Shown: one piece after another, positions 25,315 to 34,437 of the stretch
Position numbering within the stretch: position 1 is the first letter of the stretch
How the letters are laid out: every line of letters starts with the position of its first letter
Source: Streptomyces xanthophaeus
GTDB lineage: Bacteria; Actinomycetota; Actinomycetes; Streptomycetales; Streptomycetaceae
NCBI RefSeq assembly: GCF_000725805.1
Contig: NZ_JOFT01000032.1
Location: 19,735-83,734 of the forward strand
Direction of reading: 5' to 3'
Length of the DNA: 64,000 nucleotides
The notes under the pieces: generated by a model
What the model saw: only the letters and a program-made list of their open reading frames with translations
Databases searched by the model: none
What the model was told of the DNA's origin: nothing
Position numbers and translations under genes: made by a program

Positions 25315-25601
25315 GGGACGCGAGTCTTCCGCACGTCGGCCCGGCCGGCCAACCGGCCAACCCGCTGCCGACGGTTCCGCCCACGTGGCGCAATACCACC
25401 GAAGCGGTCTGCAAACACCTCGGCGGGCAAGATCACCGCATCGGGGGAATGGCGACGGATTGCGGGTGTTGATCGCATCCGGCGGCGGCTAACGTGCTCC
25501 TGGATCTGGACGGATTGCCCGGATTTCTGCCCTCACCCCCATACCCCTGGTGACGGGACACGTGCGCCTGGTCACCGCCCTTGCGAAGGAGATTCCCCCC
25601 G

Positions 25602-27014
25602 ATGAGCGTTGAGACCAGCCCGGAAACCCAGCTGGAGCCGCCCAAGCAGTCCAGCCTGGGTACGGCGGCCGCGCGCAACCTTGCCACCACGACCAAGTCC
25701 GCCCCGCAGATGCAGGAGATCACCTCCCGCTGGCTGCTGCGGATGCTCCCCTGGGTGGAGACCAAGGGCGGCACCTACCGGGTGAACCGTCGGCTGAGCT
25801 ACACCGTCGGCGACGGCCGCATCGAGTTCGTCCAGGACGGCGGCAACGTCCGGGTGATCCCCCGCGAACTCGGCGAACTGGCCCTGCTGAAAGGCTTCGA
25901 CGACGTCGACGTACTGACCGCGGTCGCCGACCGGTGCGTCCAGCGCGACTTCCGTGCCGGCGAGGTGCTGGCCGAGCGGGGTACCTCCGCGGAGCAGGTC
26001 CACCTGATCGCCCACGGCCGGGTGCGTCAGACCTCCGTCGGCAAGTACGGGGACGAGGTGGCCGTCGCGGTACTGGCCGACGGCGACCAGTTCGGTGAGA
26101 ACGCCCTGCTGGACGCCGACGCCACGTGGGACTGGACGGTCACGGCCGAGACCCCGGGCACCCTGCTCACCCTCTCCCGCTCCGACTTCGCCGCCGTGCA
26201 GTCCGTCGCGCCGGGCCTTCAGGACCACATCCGGCGGTTCAGCACGCTTCCCCTGCAGCGGCAGAACAAGCACGGCGAGGCCGAGATCGCGATGTCGGCC
26301 GGCCACACCGGCGAGGCCGATCTGCCCGGCGCCTTCGTCGACTACGAACTCAACCCGCGCGAGTACGAACTCTCCATCGCGCAGACCGTGCTGCGGGTCC
26401 ACACGCGGGTCGCCGACCTCTACAACGAGCCGATGAACCAGACCGAGGAACAGCTCCGGCTCACCATCGAGGCCCTGCGCGAGCGCCAGGAGCACGAGCT
26501 GATCAACAACCGGGAGTTCGGTCTGCTCCACAACGCAGACTTCAAGCAGCGGATCCAGACCCACTCCGGACCCGCCACTCCGGACGACCTCGACGAGCTG
26601 CTCTGCCGCCGCCGCGGTTCCAAGTTCTTCCTCGCCCACCCGAGGACGATCGCGGCGCTCGGACGGGAGTTCAACGCCCGGGGGCTCTACCCGGACCACG
26701 TCGATCTCGGCGGACAGCAGGTTCCGGCCTGGCGCGGGGTCCCGATCCTGCCCTGCAGCAAGATCCCCATCACCAAGGAGAACACCAGCTCGATCCTCTG
26801 CATGCGAACCGGCGAGGACAACCAGGGTGTCATCGGCCTGCGCCAGACCGGGCTGCCGGAGGAGTACGAGCCGGGCCTGTCGGTGCGCTTCATGGGCATC
26901 GACGAACGGTCGATCATCTCCTACCTGGTCACCACCTACTACTCGGCCGCCATCCTCGTGCCCGACGCCCTCGGCGTGCTGGAGAACGTGCAGATCGCGC
27001 GCACGCGCGGCTAG
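25602..27014 (+). CDS. family 2B encapsulin shell protein with cyclic-nucleotide-binding domain
   Basis: A 470-residue HK97-fold shell protein of the family 2B encapsulins. A cyclic-nucleotide-binding-type domain is inserted at about residues 95-210, with [25 protein letters not shown] and [11 protein letters not shown] (the phosphate-binding-cassette position). The flanking shell parts include [20 protein letters not shown] and the C-terminal [20 protein letters not shown]. Such shells assemble into protein compartments loaded with terpene enzymes; in this genus the cargo is 2-methylisoborneol synthase. GAAGGAG lies upstream of ATG 25602. The terpene synthase and methyltransferase follow on the same strand. 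The assignment is strong; which nucleotide, if any, binds is not readable from sequence. Confidence 0.93.
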   Translation: MSVETSPETQLEPPKQSSLGTAAARNLATTTKSAPQMQEITSRWLLRMLPWVETKGGTYRVNRRLSYTVGDGRIEFVQDGGNVRVIPRELGELALLKGFDDVDVLTAVADRCVQRDFRAGEVLAERGTSAEQVHLIAHGRVRQTSVGKYGDEVAVAVLADGDQFGENALLDADATWDWTVTAETPGTLLTLSRSDFAAVQSVAPGLQDHIRRFSTLPLQRQNKHGEAEIAMSAGHTGEADLPGAFVDYELNPREYELSIAQTVLRVHTRVADLYNEPMNQTEEQLRLTIEALRERQEHELINNREFGLLHNADFKQRIQTHSGPATPDDLDELLCRRRGSKFFLAHPRTIAALGREFNARGLYPDHVDLGGQQVPAWRGVPILPCSKIPITKENTSSILCMRTGEDNQGVIGLRQTGLPEEYEPGLSVRFMGIDERSIISYLVTTYYSAAILVPDALGVLENVQIARTRG

Positions 27015-27132
27015 CAGCCGCGGCTGAAGGACCGGCCAGAGGTCCCCGTGGGCCTCGCCGCCCGGGCCTCCCGGACCCGGCCGGACGTGCCCGGTTCCCC
27101 GGCAGCCCACCCACCTCACCAAGGAGTTACGG

Positions 27133-28509
27133 ATGCCCGACCCCGGGCTTTCCCCTCTGCAGTCGAGCCTGCCCGCCGCTTCGGCGCACTTCGGCGCCCA
27201 CGTCCTCGCAGGTGCCCACTCCCATGCCCGCACCACTGACGGCGTCGGCTCGCCGCCCGCTCTTCCCGCTCTTCCCGCTGTTCCAGGTCGGCCTTCCGTC
27301 CCCGGTCCCGCCGTGGGGCACGTACCCGCCGAAGTACCGGTGCCCGCAGACCCCGGCGTGGACGTCCACGCAGATGCAGATGCAGAAGTACCGGCGGCGG
27401 ACACCCGTGCATCCGCCCTGAAACGGATCCTGCGCGGCCCGAGCGGGATCGGCACCGCAGGCCTGTACCTGACCCGGCACCCGGAACCCGTCGCGCCTGC
27501 GGTCCCTGCGCCCGAACCCGAACCGGTGGCGGGAAATCCCATCCCGGGCCTCTACTACCACCCGGTCGCGGAGCCCGATCCGGCGCGGGTGGAGGAGGTC
27601 AGCCGCAGGATCAAGGCCTGGGCCTTGGACGAGGTCGAGCTCTACCCCGAGGACTGGGAGGACCAGTTCGACGGCTTCTCCGTCGGGCGCTACATGGTCG
27701 CCTGCCACCCGGACGCCCCCACCATCGAACACCTGATGCTCGCCACGCGCCTTATGGTCGCCGAGAACGCGGTCGACGACTGCTACTGCGAGGACCACGG
27801 CGGCTCTCCGATCGGCCTCGGCGGTCGGCTCCTGCTCGCCCACACCGCTCTCGACCCCCTCCACACGACGAAGGAGTACCAGCCGCAGTGGGCGGAGTCC
27901 CTCCGCGCGGACGCACCGCGGCGCGCCTACAGCTCCGCCATGCAGTACTTCCTCCGGCAGGTCACGCCCTCCCAAGCCGACCGTTTCCGGCACGACATGG
28001 CCCGGCTGCACCTGGGCTACCTCGCCGAGGCCGCCTGGGCTCAGACGGACCACGTGCCCGAGGTGTGGGAGTACCTGGCGATGCGGCAGTTCAACAACTT
28101 CCGCCCCTGCCCCACCATCACCGACAGCGTCGGCGGCTACGAACTCCCGGCGGACCTCCACGCGCAGCCCGAAATGCAGCGGGTCATCGCGCTCGCCGGG
28201 AACGCCACCACCATCGTCAACGACCTCTACTCCTACACCAAGGAACTCGCCGGCCCCGGCCGGCACCTGAACCTGCCCGTGGTCATCGCCGACCGTGAAG
28301 ACCTCCCGGTCCGTGATGCCTACCTCAAGGCGGTCGAGGTCCACAACGACCTCATGCACGGCTTCGAGGCGGCAGCAGCCGAACTGGCCGCCACCCTCCC
28401 CGCCCCGAGCGTGCTGCGCTTCCTGCGGGGCGTGGCCGCGTGGGTCGACGGCAACCACTACTGGCACCAGACCAACACCTATCGATACAGCCTGCCCGAC
28501 TTCTGGTAA
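27133..28509 (+). CDS. 2-methylisoborneol synthase
   Basis: A 458-residue class I terpene cyclase that turns 2-methylgeranyl diphosphate into 2-methylisoborneol. The Mg-binding first motif is the family-specific DDCYCED at residues 215-221, and the second is the NSE triad N363-D-L-Y-S367-Y-T-K-E371. The C-terminal helices and WHQTNTYRY pattern fit. The first 110-140 residues are Ala/Pro/Val-rich and probably disordered (ALPALPAVPGRPSVPGPAVG region). In encapsulin cargos such a tail drives loading. AAGGAG stands upstream of ATG 27133. The gene sits between shell and methyltransferase genes in the classical 2-MIB order. Confidence 0.96.
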   Translation: MPDPGLSPLQSSLPAASAHFGAHVLAGAHSHARTTDGVGSPPALPALPAVPGRPSVPGPAVGHVPAEVPVPADPGVDVHADADAEVPAADTRASALKRILRGPSGIGTAGLYLTRHPEPVAPAVPAPEPEPVAGNPIPGLYYHPVAEPDPARVEEVSRRIKAWALDEVELYPEDWEDQFDGFSVGRYMVACHPDAPTIEHLMLATRLMVAENAVDDCYCEDHGGSPIGLGGRLLLAHTALDPLHTTKEYQPQWAESLRADAPRRAYSSAMQYFLRQVTPSQADRFRHDMARLHLGYLAEAAWAQTDHVPEVWEYLAMRQFNNFRPCPTITDSVGGYELPADLHAQPEMQRVIALAGNATTIVNDLYSYTKELAGPGRHLNLPVVIADREDLPVRDAYLKAVEVHNDLMHGFEAAAAELAATLPAPSVLRFLRGVAAWVDGNHYWHQTNTYRYSLPDFW

Positions 28510-28523
28510 GGACGGAACTCTCC

Positions 28524-29435
28524 ATGACCGGCACCGATCTCACCGCCGCTGTTACCACCACCGCTGTTACCACCACCGCTGACACGTCCGTGTTCATCCC
28601 CTCCCCCGCGACCGCCTACCAGGGGGACATCGCCCGTTACTGGGACCACGAGGCCAGGCCCGTGAACCTGCGCCTCGGTGACGTCGACGGCCTTTACCAC
28701 CACCACTACGGCATCGGCGACGTCGACCACGCCGCCCTCGGCGACGCGGACGACAGCGCGTACGAGAAGAGGCTGATCGCCGAACTCCACCGCCTGGAAT
28801 CGGCCCAGGCCGAACTCCTCCTGGACCACCTCGGCGCCATCGGGCGCGATGACACCCTCGTGGACGCGGGCTGCGGCCGCGGTGGTTCCATGGTCATGGC
28901 CCACCAGCGCTTCGGGTGCAAGGTCGAGGGCGTCACCCTGTCGGCGAAGCAGGCCGACTTCGCCAACCACCGGGCCGGTGAACTCGGCATCCAGGACCAC
29001 GTGCGCGCCCGCGTCTGCAACATGCTCGGCACGCCCTTCGAGACGGGGCAGGCCGCCGCCTCCTGGAACAACGAGTCGAGCATGTACGTCGACCTGCACG
29101 ACCTCTTCGCCGAGCACTCCCGCATCCTCGAGGTCGGCGGCCGCTACGTGACCATCACCGGCTGCTGGAACCCGCGCTACGGCCAGCCCTCGAAGTGGGT
29201 CTCGCAGATCAACGCCCACTTCGAGTGCAACATCCACTCGCGCCGGGAGTACCTGCGCGCGATGGCCGACAATCGTCTCGTACCGCAGGCCGTCATCGAC
29301 CTCACGCCCGAGACCCTGCCGTACTGGGAGCTGCGGGCCACGTCCTCGCTGGTCACCGGTATCGAGGAGGCGTTCATCAACTCCTACAAGGACGGCTCGT
29401 TCCAGTACGTCCTGATCGCAGCCGACCGCGTCTGA
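28524..29435 (+). CDS. gppmt: geranyl diphosphate 2-C-methyltransferase
   Basis: A 303-residue SAM-dependent C-methyltransferase that adds a methyl to C2 of geranyl diphosphate, supplying the substrate of the 2-MIB synthase. The SAM motif LVDAGCGRGGS is at residues 112-122. The substrate-side segments SWNNESSMYVDLHDLFAEHS and YVTITGCWNPRYGQPSKWV match the family. The N-terminal Thr-rich stretch (residues 7-22) is encoded by a 15-bp direct repeat and is likely flexible. Translation starts at ATG 28524, 14 bases after the synthase stop, so both are on one transcript. A hairpin after the stop ends the operon. Confidence 0.96.
   Translation: MTGTDLTAAVTTTAVTTTADTSVFIPSPATAYQGDIARYWDHEARPVNLRLGDVDGLYHHHYGIGDVDHAALGDADDSAYEKRLIAELHRLESAQAELLLDHLGAIGRDDTLVDAGCGRGGSMVMAHQRFGCKVEGVTLSAKQADFANHRAGELGIQDHVRARVCNMLGTPFETGQAAASWNNESSMYVDLHDLFAEHSRILEVGGRYVTITGCWNPRYGQPSKWVSQINAHFECNIHSRREYLRAMADNRLVPQAVIDLTPETLPYWELRATSSLVTGIEEAFINSYKDGSFQYVLIAADRV
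28551..28580 (+). repeat. 15-bp direct repeat in the methyltransferase start
   Basis: Two exact copies of GTTACCACCACCGCT follow a partial copy, encoding a V-T-T-T-A repeat in the flexible N-terminus. Being in frame, copy-number change would be tolerated. Confidence 0.9.
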
Positions 29436-29445
29436 GCCCTTCGCC

Positions 29446-29487
29446 GTGCGGCTCCGCCGGCCGTTTCCGCGGCCGACGGAGCCGCAC
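29446..29487. terminator. bidirectional hairpin terminator
   Basis: An 11-bp perfect outer stem (29446-29456 with 29477-29487) encloses a further GGCC/GGCC pairing. It lies between the converging 2-MIB operon and MscS gene and can stop both. Confidence 0.75.
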
Positions 29488-29493
29488 TGCCCG

Positions 29494-30603
29494 TCAGATG
29501 CCGCTGTCCGTGCGGAGCGACGGTGACGCGCCGCGCTGGTGCGGGACCGGCACGTGCGGGGACGGGGCCGGGAGCTCGTCCCGCTGGAGGGCGACCGTAT
29601 GGGTCGGCGCGGGGATCGAGATGCCCTCCGCACGGAACCGCTTGTGCAGCCGCTTGATGAACTCGTGCTTGATCCGGTACTGGTCGCTGAACTCGCCGAC
29701 ACCCAGGATCACGGTGAAGTTGATGCGGGAGTCCGCGAACGTGTGGAAGCGGACCAGCCCTTCGTGGTCGGGGACCGCCCCGTTGATCTCGGTCATCACG
29801 CCGTCGACGACGTCGAGGGTCACCCGCTCGACGTGCTCCAGGTCGCTCTCGTAGCCCACGCCCGCCTGGACCAGGATCGAGAACTGGTGCTCGGGCTGGG
29901 TGAAGTTGGTCATGTTCGTCCGCGCGAGACGCCCGTTCGGGATGATGACCAGGTTGTTCGACAGGTTGCGCACCACCGTGTTGCGCCAGTTGATGTCGAC
30001 GACGTACCCCTCCTCACCGCTGGTGAGCCGGATGTAGTCACCGGGCTGCACGGTCTTCGAGGCGAGGATGTGCACTCCGGCGAAGAGGTTCGCGAGGGTG
30101 TCCTGGAGTGCCAGGGCCACCGCCAGGCCACCCACTCCGAGCGCGGTGACCAGGGGCGCGATGGACACGCCGAGGGTCTCCAGGGCAACGAGGACGCCCA
30201 TCACGAGGACCACGATCCGCGTGATGTTGACGAAGATGGAGGCCGACGCGGCCACCCCGGTGCGTGCCCCCGCCACGGACTGGACGAGGCCCGCGACGAC
30301 CCGCGCCGCGCTGAGCGTGGCGATGAGGATGAGCAGGGCGGTCAGGGACTGGTTCACGAAGCCCGAGACCCGCGCGGTGAGCGGCAGGGTCGTGGCGGCC
30401 ACCGCGGCGCCCGCGATGAGCGCGGCACCCGGGGCGATGGTGCGCAGCGCGTCGACGATGACGTCGTCCCCTCGCCACCGGGTCCGCTCGGCGTGCCGGC
30501 CCAGCCACCGCAGGAGGGCGCGCAGGAGCAGCCCGGCCGCGGCGCCCGCCGCCAGCGCGATGCCCGCGACCAGCCAGTCGTGCAGGACGAGATCGCGGTT
30601 CAA
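29494..30603 (-). CDS. MscS family mechanosensitive channel
   Basis: A 369-residue small-conductance mechanosensitive channel protein. Membrane helices lie near residues 10-28, 55-70, 82-103 and 126-150, with the pore-lining TM3 in APLVTALGVGGLAVALALQDTLANLFAG. The beta domain follows (VQPGDYIRLTSGEEGYVVDINWRNTVVRNLSNNLVIIPN) and a C-terminal cytoplasmic alpha/beta vestibule. It releases solutes on osmotic downshock. It starts with TTG at 30603, preceded by GGAGGGGG. The last 35 residues are Pro-rich. It is a stand-alone gene, converging on the 2-MIB operon. Confidence 0.93.
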   Translation of the reverse strand: MNRDLVLHDWLVAGIALAAGAAAGLLLRALLRWLGRHAERTRWRGDDVIVDALRTIAPGAALIAGAAVAATTLPLTARVSGFVNQSLTALLILIATLSAARVVAGLVQSVAGARTGVAASASIFVNITRIVVLVMGVLVALETLGVSIAPLVTALGVGGLAVALALQDTLANLFAGVHILASKTVQPGDYIRLTSGEEGYVVDINWRNTVVRNLSNNLVIIPNGRLARTNMTNFTQPEHQFSILVQAGVGYESDLEHVERVTLDVVDGVMTEINGAVPDHEGLVRFHTFADSRINFTVILGVGEFSDQYRIKHEFIKRLHKRFRAEGISIPAPTHTVALQRDELPAPSPHVPVPHQRGASPSLRTDSGI

Positions 30604-30806
30604 CGGACCCCCTCCGCAGCGCGGCTCCGGCCGGGGCCCGGGGGCGTGGCGGCGGCGGGCGCTGCCGACCGTCGTATGAGGTGTGTCGTCACCTTGTCAC
30701 CTGTCAGTTCGTCGTGCTGTCAACCGCGTTCGGGCGTGTGTACGCATCCGGAACGGGCTGCCATCCTGCCCCATGGCGAGGTGACGTACTGCAGGCGGGG
30801 CGGCGG

Positions 30807-32081
30807 CTACCGTCGTACGGCGGCGTGTTCGAGGACGGCGCGGACCTCTGCGGTGATCGCGCTCTCGTTGCGTTCGAACTCGGGGCCCGTCAGCAGCTGG
30901 GGATCGGACGGCAGTCCGGTGAGCACCGGGGTGTGGAGGTGGCCGCCGGGCAGGTGCGGGGCGAGTTCGGCGCGCAGCCGGTTGGAGCGGTAGGCGACCT
31001 CGTTGGACAGGTAGCCGCCCCCGCCGCCCGCCACGGCACGCGAACCCGGTGTCGGGCCGTCGGTCCGGTCGACGGGAGCCGTGCCGCCCGCCGGGATCTC
31101 GGTCACCTCGGTATTGAGGAGGACCGGGTACGGGGTCTGCACGGCGGAGGTCACCGCGTCGGCGGGCAGTGTGGTGCGGATGAACTCCGGGCCCGGGCCG
31201 AGGCCGGGGGCCGTCACCGGACGCTCGCGGGTGCCACCGGAGAGGGCGCGCGCGTTGTCGGGGTACGGGTCGGCGGACCGCGCCCGCCCCGCCCAGTCCT
31301 CCAGGGTGAAGATGCCGGGGTAGCCCTGGCTGACGCTGGTGATGATGTCGGCCGACGCGGGACCGGCGGCCAGGCGCGGGGCGAACGCCCGCTCCACCAT
31401 GCCGGCGTCGAAGTCGGCGTACCGCACGGGCAGGACGACGGCGCGGATCTCCGCCGGGCTGCCGTCGGCGAGTGTCACGCGGCGCCCGTTGAGCTGTAGG
31501 GCGGCCGATCCGGACGGGTTGGCGCGGCGGATCTCCGCGTCGAGCCCGAAGGGGTCGAATCCGCTGATGAAGATCCTTCGTACGCCGGGTGCCGTCCGGA
31601 AGGCGTTGTCGGTGAGGCCGCGGGAGTCGTCCTCGAAGCGGGCGCGGAGAACCGCCCGGTCGACGGTGAACCGCGGCTGCCAGCGGGCGAGTTCGGCGGT
31701 CATGCCGAGCCGCGCCCAGTACAGCGGGCGATCGTCACCGGGGGCGAGGTCGCCGCCGGGCCGCTGCCCCTGGGCCCGCCGTACGGAGGCCTGCCAGAGG
31801 GCCTGGCCCCAGGAGCCGAGGATCCGTTCGGCCTCGGCGGGGGTGCGCGCCGCGCACAGGGCGGCGGGGAACCGCCGTACGAAGTCTCCGAACCCGGCAC
31901 GTTCGACCAGGGCGGTGGTACGGGCGTCCGCGAGCCGTGCCTGTTCGGCATCGAGCGGCACGGAGGCCGGGGGGCGGCAGGCGGACGCGCCGTCGGCCGC
32001 GTGCGCGGGCGAGGCGACCGCCATGGGGAGGACGGTGACGAGAAGGGCAGCGGCCGATGCCGCACGCCGTAAGAGCATCAT
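30807..32081 (-). CDS. exported pyroglutamyl-peptidase-I-like protein, TTA codon
   Basis: A 424-residue protein. A signal peptide (residues 1-28, cleavage after PAHA) precedes a C15-like alpha/beta domain. Its family blocks are FISGFDPFG, NPSGSAALQLNG, VVLPVRYADF, and in the C-terminal half GGGGYLSNEVAYRSNRL, where the usual Cys of the C15 catalytic GxYxCN position reads Ser-Asn instead. That may mean a changed or lost activity. C15 enzymes are usually about 215-residue cytoplasmic proteins, so an exported 424-residue form is distinctive. The start is uncertain among ATG 32081, ATG 32078 and GTG 32093. Every choice keeps the TTA codon at 32070-32072, so expression should need the bldA tRNA. 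Confidence 0.75.
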   Translation of the reverse strand: MMLLRRAASAAALLVTVLPMAVASPAHAADGASACRPPASVPLDAEQARLADARTTALVERAGFGDFVRRFPAALCAARTPAEAERILGSWGQALWQASVRRAQGQRPGGDLAPGDDRPLYWARLGMTAELARWQPRFTVDRAVLRARFEDDSRGLTDNAFRTAPGVRRIFISGFDPFGLDAEIRRANPSGSAALQLNGRRVTLADGSPAEIRAVVLPVRYADFDAGMVERAFAPRLAAGPASADIITSVSQGYPGIFTLEDWAGRARSADPYPDNARALSGGTRERPVTAPGLGPGPEFIRTTLPADAVTSAVQTPYPVLLNTEVTEIPAGGTAPVDRTDGPTPGSRAVAGGGGGYLSNEVAYRSNRLRAELAPHLPGGHLHTPVLTGLPSDPQLLTGPEFERNESAITAEVRAVLEHAAVRR

Positions 32082-32345
32082 GCGATGTGACACTACTTAG
32101 CGGCCGTCACCCCTACCAGGCACACCGGCCGAACCGGCCAGGAGAGCACGCTCGCTGGCTCGACTCCGCTGTCGACGCGTCCGGTTCGATGCACGAAACT
32201 GCCCGCGCGGCAGCGCAACCTGCCCGGTGTCACGCATTGCCTGCGCTGCCTTTGGCCTGCACCGGGCGAGTGGCCCGACGCGTACGCGGGTGAGCGGGGC
32301 CTGTGGCCCCGGCCTTCCCCGGACCGTGTACCGAGGCGGATCGCG

Positions 32346-32657
32346 TCACCCGCGGGGGCCCAGCCGTTCGGTCTGCTTGAACGCCTTGGTCTGGTCCGTG
32401 GTGCAGTGCAGCGTGACGGTCAACTCGTGGGCGGTGATGGGATCCCAGTTGGTGGCGGCGCCCTGGCGGGTCCCGGTCGCATAGACCCCGGTGGACGTGT
32501 TCTCCCAGTTCGCCTCCGGAATGGTGACGCCGACCCCGCCAGGCTCGTTGACCTGCACTCCGCGCGGCACGATCCGCCCGCCGCCGAGGGCGAGGCCCGG
32601 GAGGACGAGACACAGGGCGGCGCACGCCAGGCGCGCCCTGCAGGTGGTTCTGCTCAT
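32346..32657 (-). CDS. small secreted protein, unknown function
   Basis: A 103-residue exported protein. The signal peptide is MSRTTCRARLACAALCLVLP with cleavage likely after ALG or ALGGG near residue 26. The mature part of about 78 residues is strand-like (IPEANWENTSTGVYATG, then HELTVTLHCTTDQTKAFKQT), with one Cys after the signal. ATG 32657 has GGAG upstream, which is why I prefer it to the longer open frame. No family is recognised. It is divergent from the membrane-protein gene at 32959. Confidence 0.65.
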   Translation of the reverse strand: MSRTTCRARLACAALCLVLPGLALGGGRIVPRGVQVNEPGGVGVTIPEANWENTSTGVYATGTRQGAATNWDPITAHELTVTLHCTTDQTKAFKQTERLGPRG

Positions 32658-32958
32658 GGCCTTCTCCTTCTGCTCGGGACGCTCGCTGCCCCAAGTCGCG
32701 AAGGTGCTGGGCGTCGAGGCTTTCGCCTTCGCCGGTACCTCCAACCCGCGCAGTACGGGAATCCCCGGATATCGACCGGTACGGCGACCGGGCAGCGTGA
32801 GGCGGCAAAGCCGCAGGTGAGGGGCTTGCTGGAAGTGGGCACAGCCAGGTACCGGCGTGACGTGACCGCTCCCCATTCCAGCTTGACGGCCGACGAGGGG
32901 GGGGTAGGCGCCAGCCGTGTCCGGCGGATGGTGCGGGCGCGGATCCAAGGAGCACATC
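32658..32958. other. divergent promoter region
   Basis: About 300 bases between two short exported or membrane protein genes. I see no gene. A CCGGTAC-type short inverted repeat surrounds 32735-32800, but nothing decisive. It presumably carries both promoters. Confidence 0.4.
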
Positions 32959-33372
32959 ATGATTCTCATCCTCGGACTCATCATTCTGATCGCTGCCGTC
33001 GTCGTCAGCCTGGCCGGAATCTTCGGAAATACCGGCGCTGGGCATGGCCTCGGTCTCGGCGGCGACTTCTCGATCTTCGGCTACCACGCCACGGGTTCCA
33101 CCGGATCTCTCTTTCTGATCGGGATCATCGTCGGAGCCGCAGCCTTCCTGGGCCTCGCACTGGTCGTGATCGGCGCCCGCCGTTCGGCCCGGCGGGCCGC
33201 GCGAACCCGGCGGGAAGCCGGCGCATCACGGCGTGAGGCCGCAGTCGTCGACCGCGAGAGCGAGGAACTGACCCGGCCGGGCGATGACGCCCGCACCGGA
33301 ACCAATGCTCCGGTGGCCGACGCTCCCCACCGTCGAAGCCGCTGGTTCGGACACCGAGCCGCGCCCCGCTGA
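32959..33372 (+). CDS. two-helix membrane protein, unknown function
   Basis: A 137-residue protein. The first helix begins at the start codon (MILILGLIILIAAVVVSLAG). A second runs from about residue 50 to 72 (LFLIGIIVGAAAFLGLALVV). A strongly basic juxtamembrane segment (GARRSARRAARTRREAGASR) follows, then a polar tail. The charge pattern puts the tail inside the cell. AAGGAG precedes ATG 32959. This type of small DUF-less protein is common in Streptomyces; I know of no role. Confidence 0.75.
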   Translation: MILILGLIILIAAVVVSLAGIFGNTGAGHGLGLGGDFSIFGYHATGSTGSLFLIGIIVGAAAFLGLALVVIGARRSARRAARTRREAGASRREAAVVDRESEELTRPGDDARTGTNAPVADAPHRRSRWFGHRAAPR

Positions 33373-33422
33373 CGACTGACGCTTGAACAGTAAACGCAAG
33401 GTACAAACTGATAGAAGACTGC

Positions 33423-33725
33423 ATGTGCAGCCTGGAATCCGCATTTGCATATGCATTAGCCCCCGTGCGCGAGAGACAGCCGCCACACCCTGCCCGCCTC
33501 TCCGCCGGCCCCCCGACGGGAACACCCCCGGAGGAGCGGGACCGGCACGTCAGCGAACGGCTCTCCTCCTGTGCGGCGCTGCTCGAACCGGCTCTTCGCG
33601 ACGGAAGCAGCACGGCCGCGTACTGGACCGCCGCCATCCACGCCGGAGGGTCACCTTCCCCGAACACCAACACCGACGTCTGGGCGCTGCGCCTGAACAC
33701 GCACCGCGGGCACGGAAAGCGCTGA
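33423..33725 (+). CDS. hypothetical protein, weakly supported
   Basis: A 100-codon frame. Its second half has normal GC-rich third positions and reads ERLSSCAALLEPALRDGSST then AAYWTAAIHAGGS, which looks like real protein. The first 14 codons are AT-rich and include TTA at 33456-33458; a GTG at 33465 is an alternative start that avoids it. There is no clear ribosome-binding site and no family I know. It could be a remnant of a longer gene. Confidence 0.35.
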   Translation: MCSLESAFAYALAPVRERQPPHPARLSAGPPTGTPPEERDRHVSERLSSCAALLEPALRDGSSTAAYWTAAIHAGGSPSPNTNTDVWALRLNTHRGHGKR

Positions 33726-33793
33726 TCCTGCGCCGCCTCCGCACGGCGTCCGAGGCGCCCCGTGCATGCTGCGCCCCGGACCAGCAGTGTCAC

Positions 33794-33830
33794 CTGAGGT
33801 CCCGTAGGGGGTCTTCGGGTCCCCCCTCAG
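33794..33830. terminator. hairpin, possible terminator
   Basis: CTGAGG at 33794-33799 pairs with CCTCAG at 33825-33830, and an inner G-run (33806-33811) pairs with the C-run at 33820-33825. It lies 68 bases after the weak gene at 33423 and could end its transcript. Confidence 0.4.
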
Positions 33831-33915
33831 CGGGATCCGGGTCCTCCCGCAGGGGGACTCAGTCTGCCGTGGCGGACGATGTGCAGCCGCCGTGTCCGAA
33901 GCCAGCATGTGCGTC

Positions 33916-34434
33916 ATGACGACAGCCGACGTTCCCCTCCCCGCAGTCGCACCCGCGCCTGTCTGGGCTCGCCGCGCCGCCCACGCCATAGCCCTGTGCG
34001 CGCTCCCGTCCGGTCTGTGGCGCATCGCCATGGCCGCCGGAATCCACGTGGGCTACAGCGACCAGGTACTGCGCGACGTCTTCGACATCCCGGGCTGGGG
34101 CATCGCGTACGTCGTCGGCCTCTCCGTCCTTACCGAGGTGGCCGCTCTGTTTCCGCTGCTGCTCGTCAGCGACCGGTGGCAGCCGCTGCGCCCCCGGGCC
34201 CTCGCCACGCTGGCCTGGACCGCCTCGGGCCTCCTGGTCCTGGTGGCGCTGTGGCAACTCGTGGTCGCCTTCACCGTCGAAAGCCAGACGTACATGTCGA
34301 GCGATGCGGCACTCGCCGTCTGGTGGTTCGCCTTCGCCCCGCTGTTCGCCACCCCCGTCCTGATGACGGCAGTGACCTGGTCGTATGCGAAACGCCGCCG
34401 GATGGCGGAGCGCACGGGGCCGAGGGAGGCTTGA
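33916..34434 (+). CDS. four-helix membrane protein, unknown function
   Basis: A 172-residue integral membrane protein. Helices lie near residues 18-38 (ARRAAHAIALCALPSGLWRIAM), 55-82, 97-120 and 135-158, with short polar loops and a basic C-terminus (YAKRRRMAERTG). No family signature is visible, although the WRIAMAAGIHVGYSD element recurs in actinobacterial proteins. The start is uncertain: ATG 33916, ATG 33907 and GTG 33892 are all in frame and none has a good ribosome-binding site. The stop lies three bases before the hydrolase start, so both probably form an operon. Confidence 0.72.
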   Translation: MTTADVPLPAVAPAPVWARRAAHAIALCALPSGLWRIAMAAGIHVGYSDQVLRDVFDIPGWGIAYVVGLSVLTEVAALFPLLLVSDRWQPLRPRALATLAWTASGLLVLVALWQLVVAFTVESQTYMSSDAALAVWWFAFAPLFATPVLMTAVTWSYAKRRRMAERTGPREA

Positions 34435-34437
34435 GGC

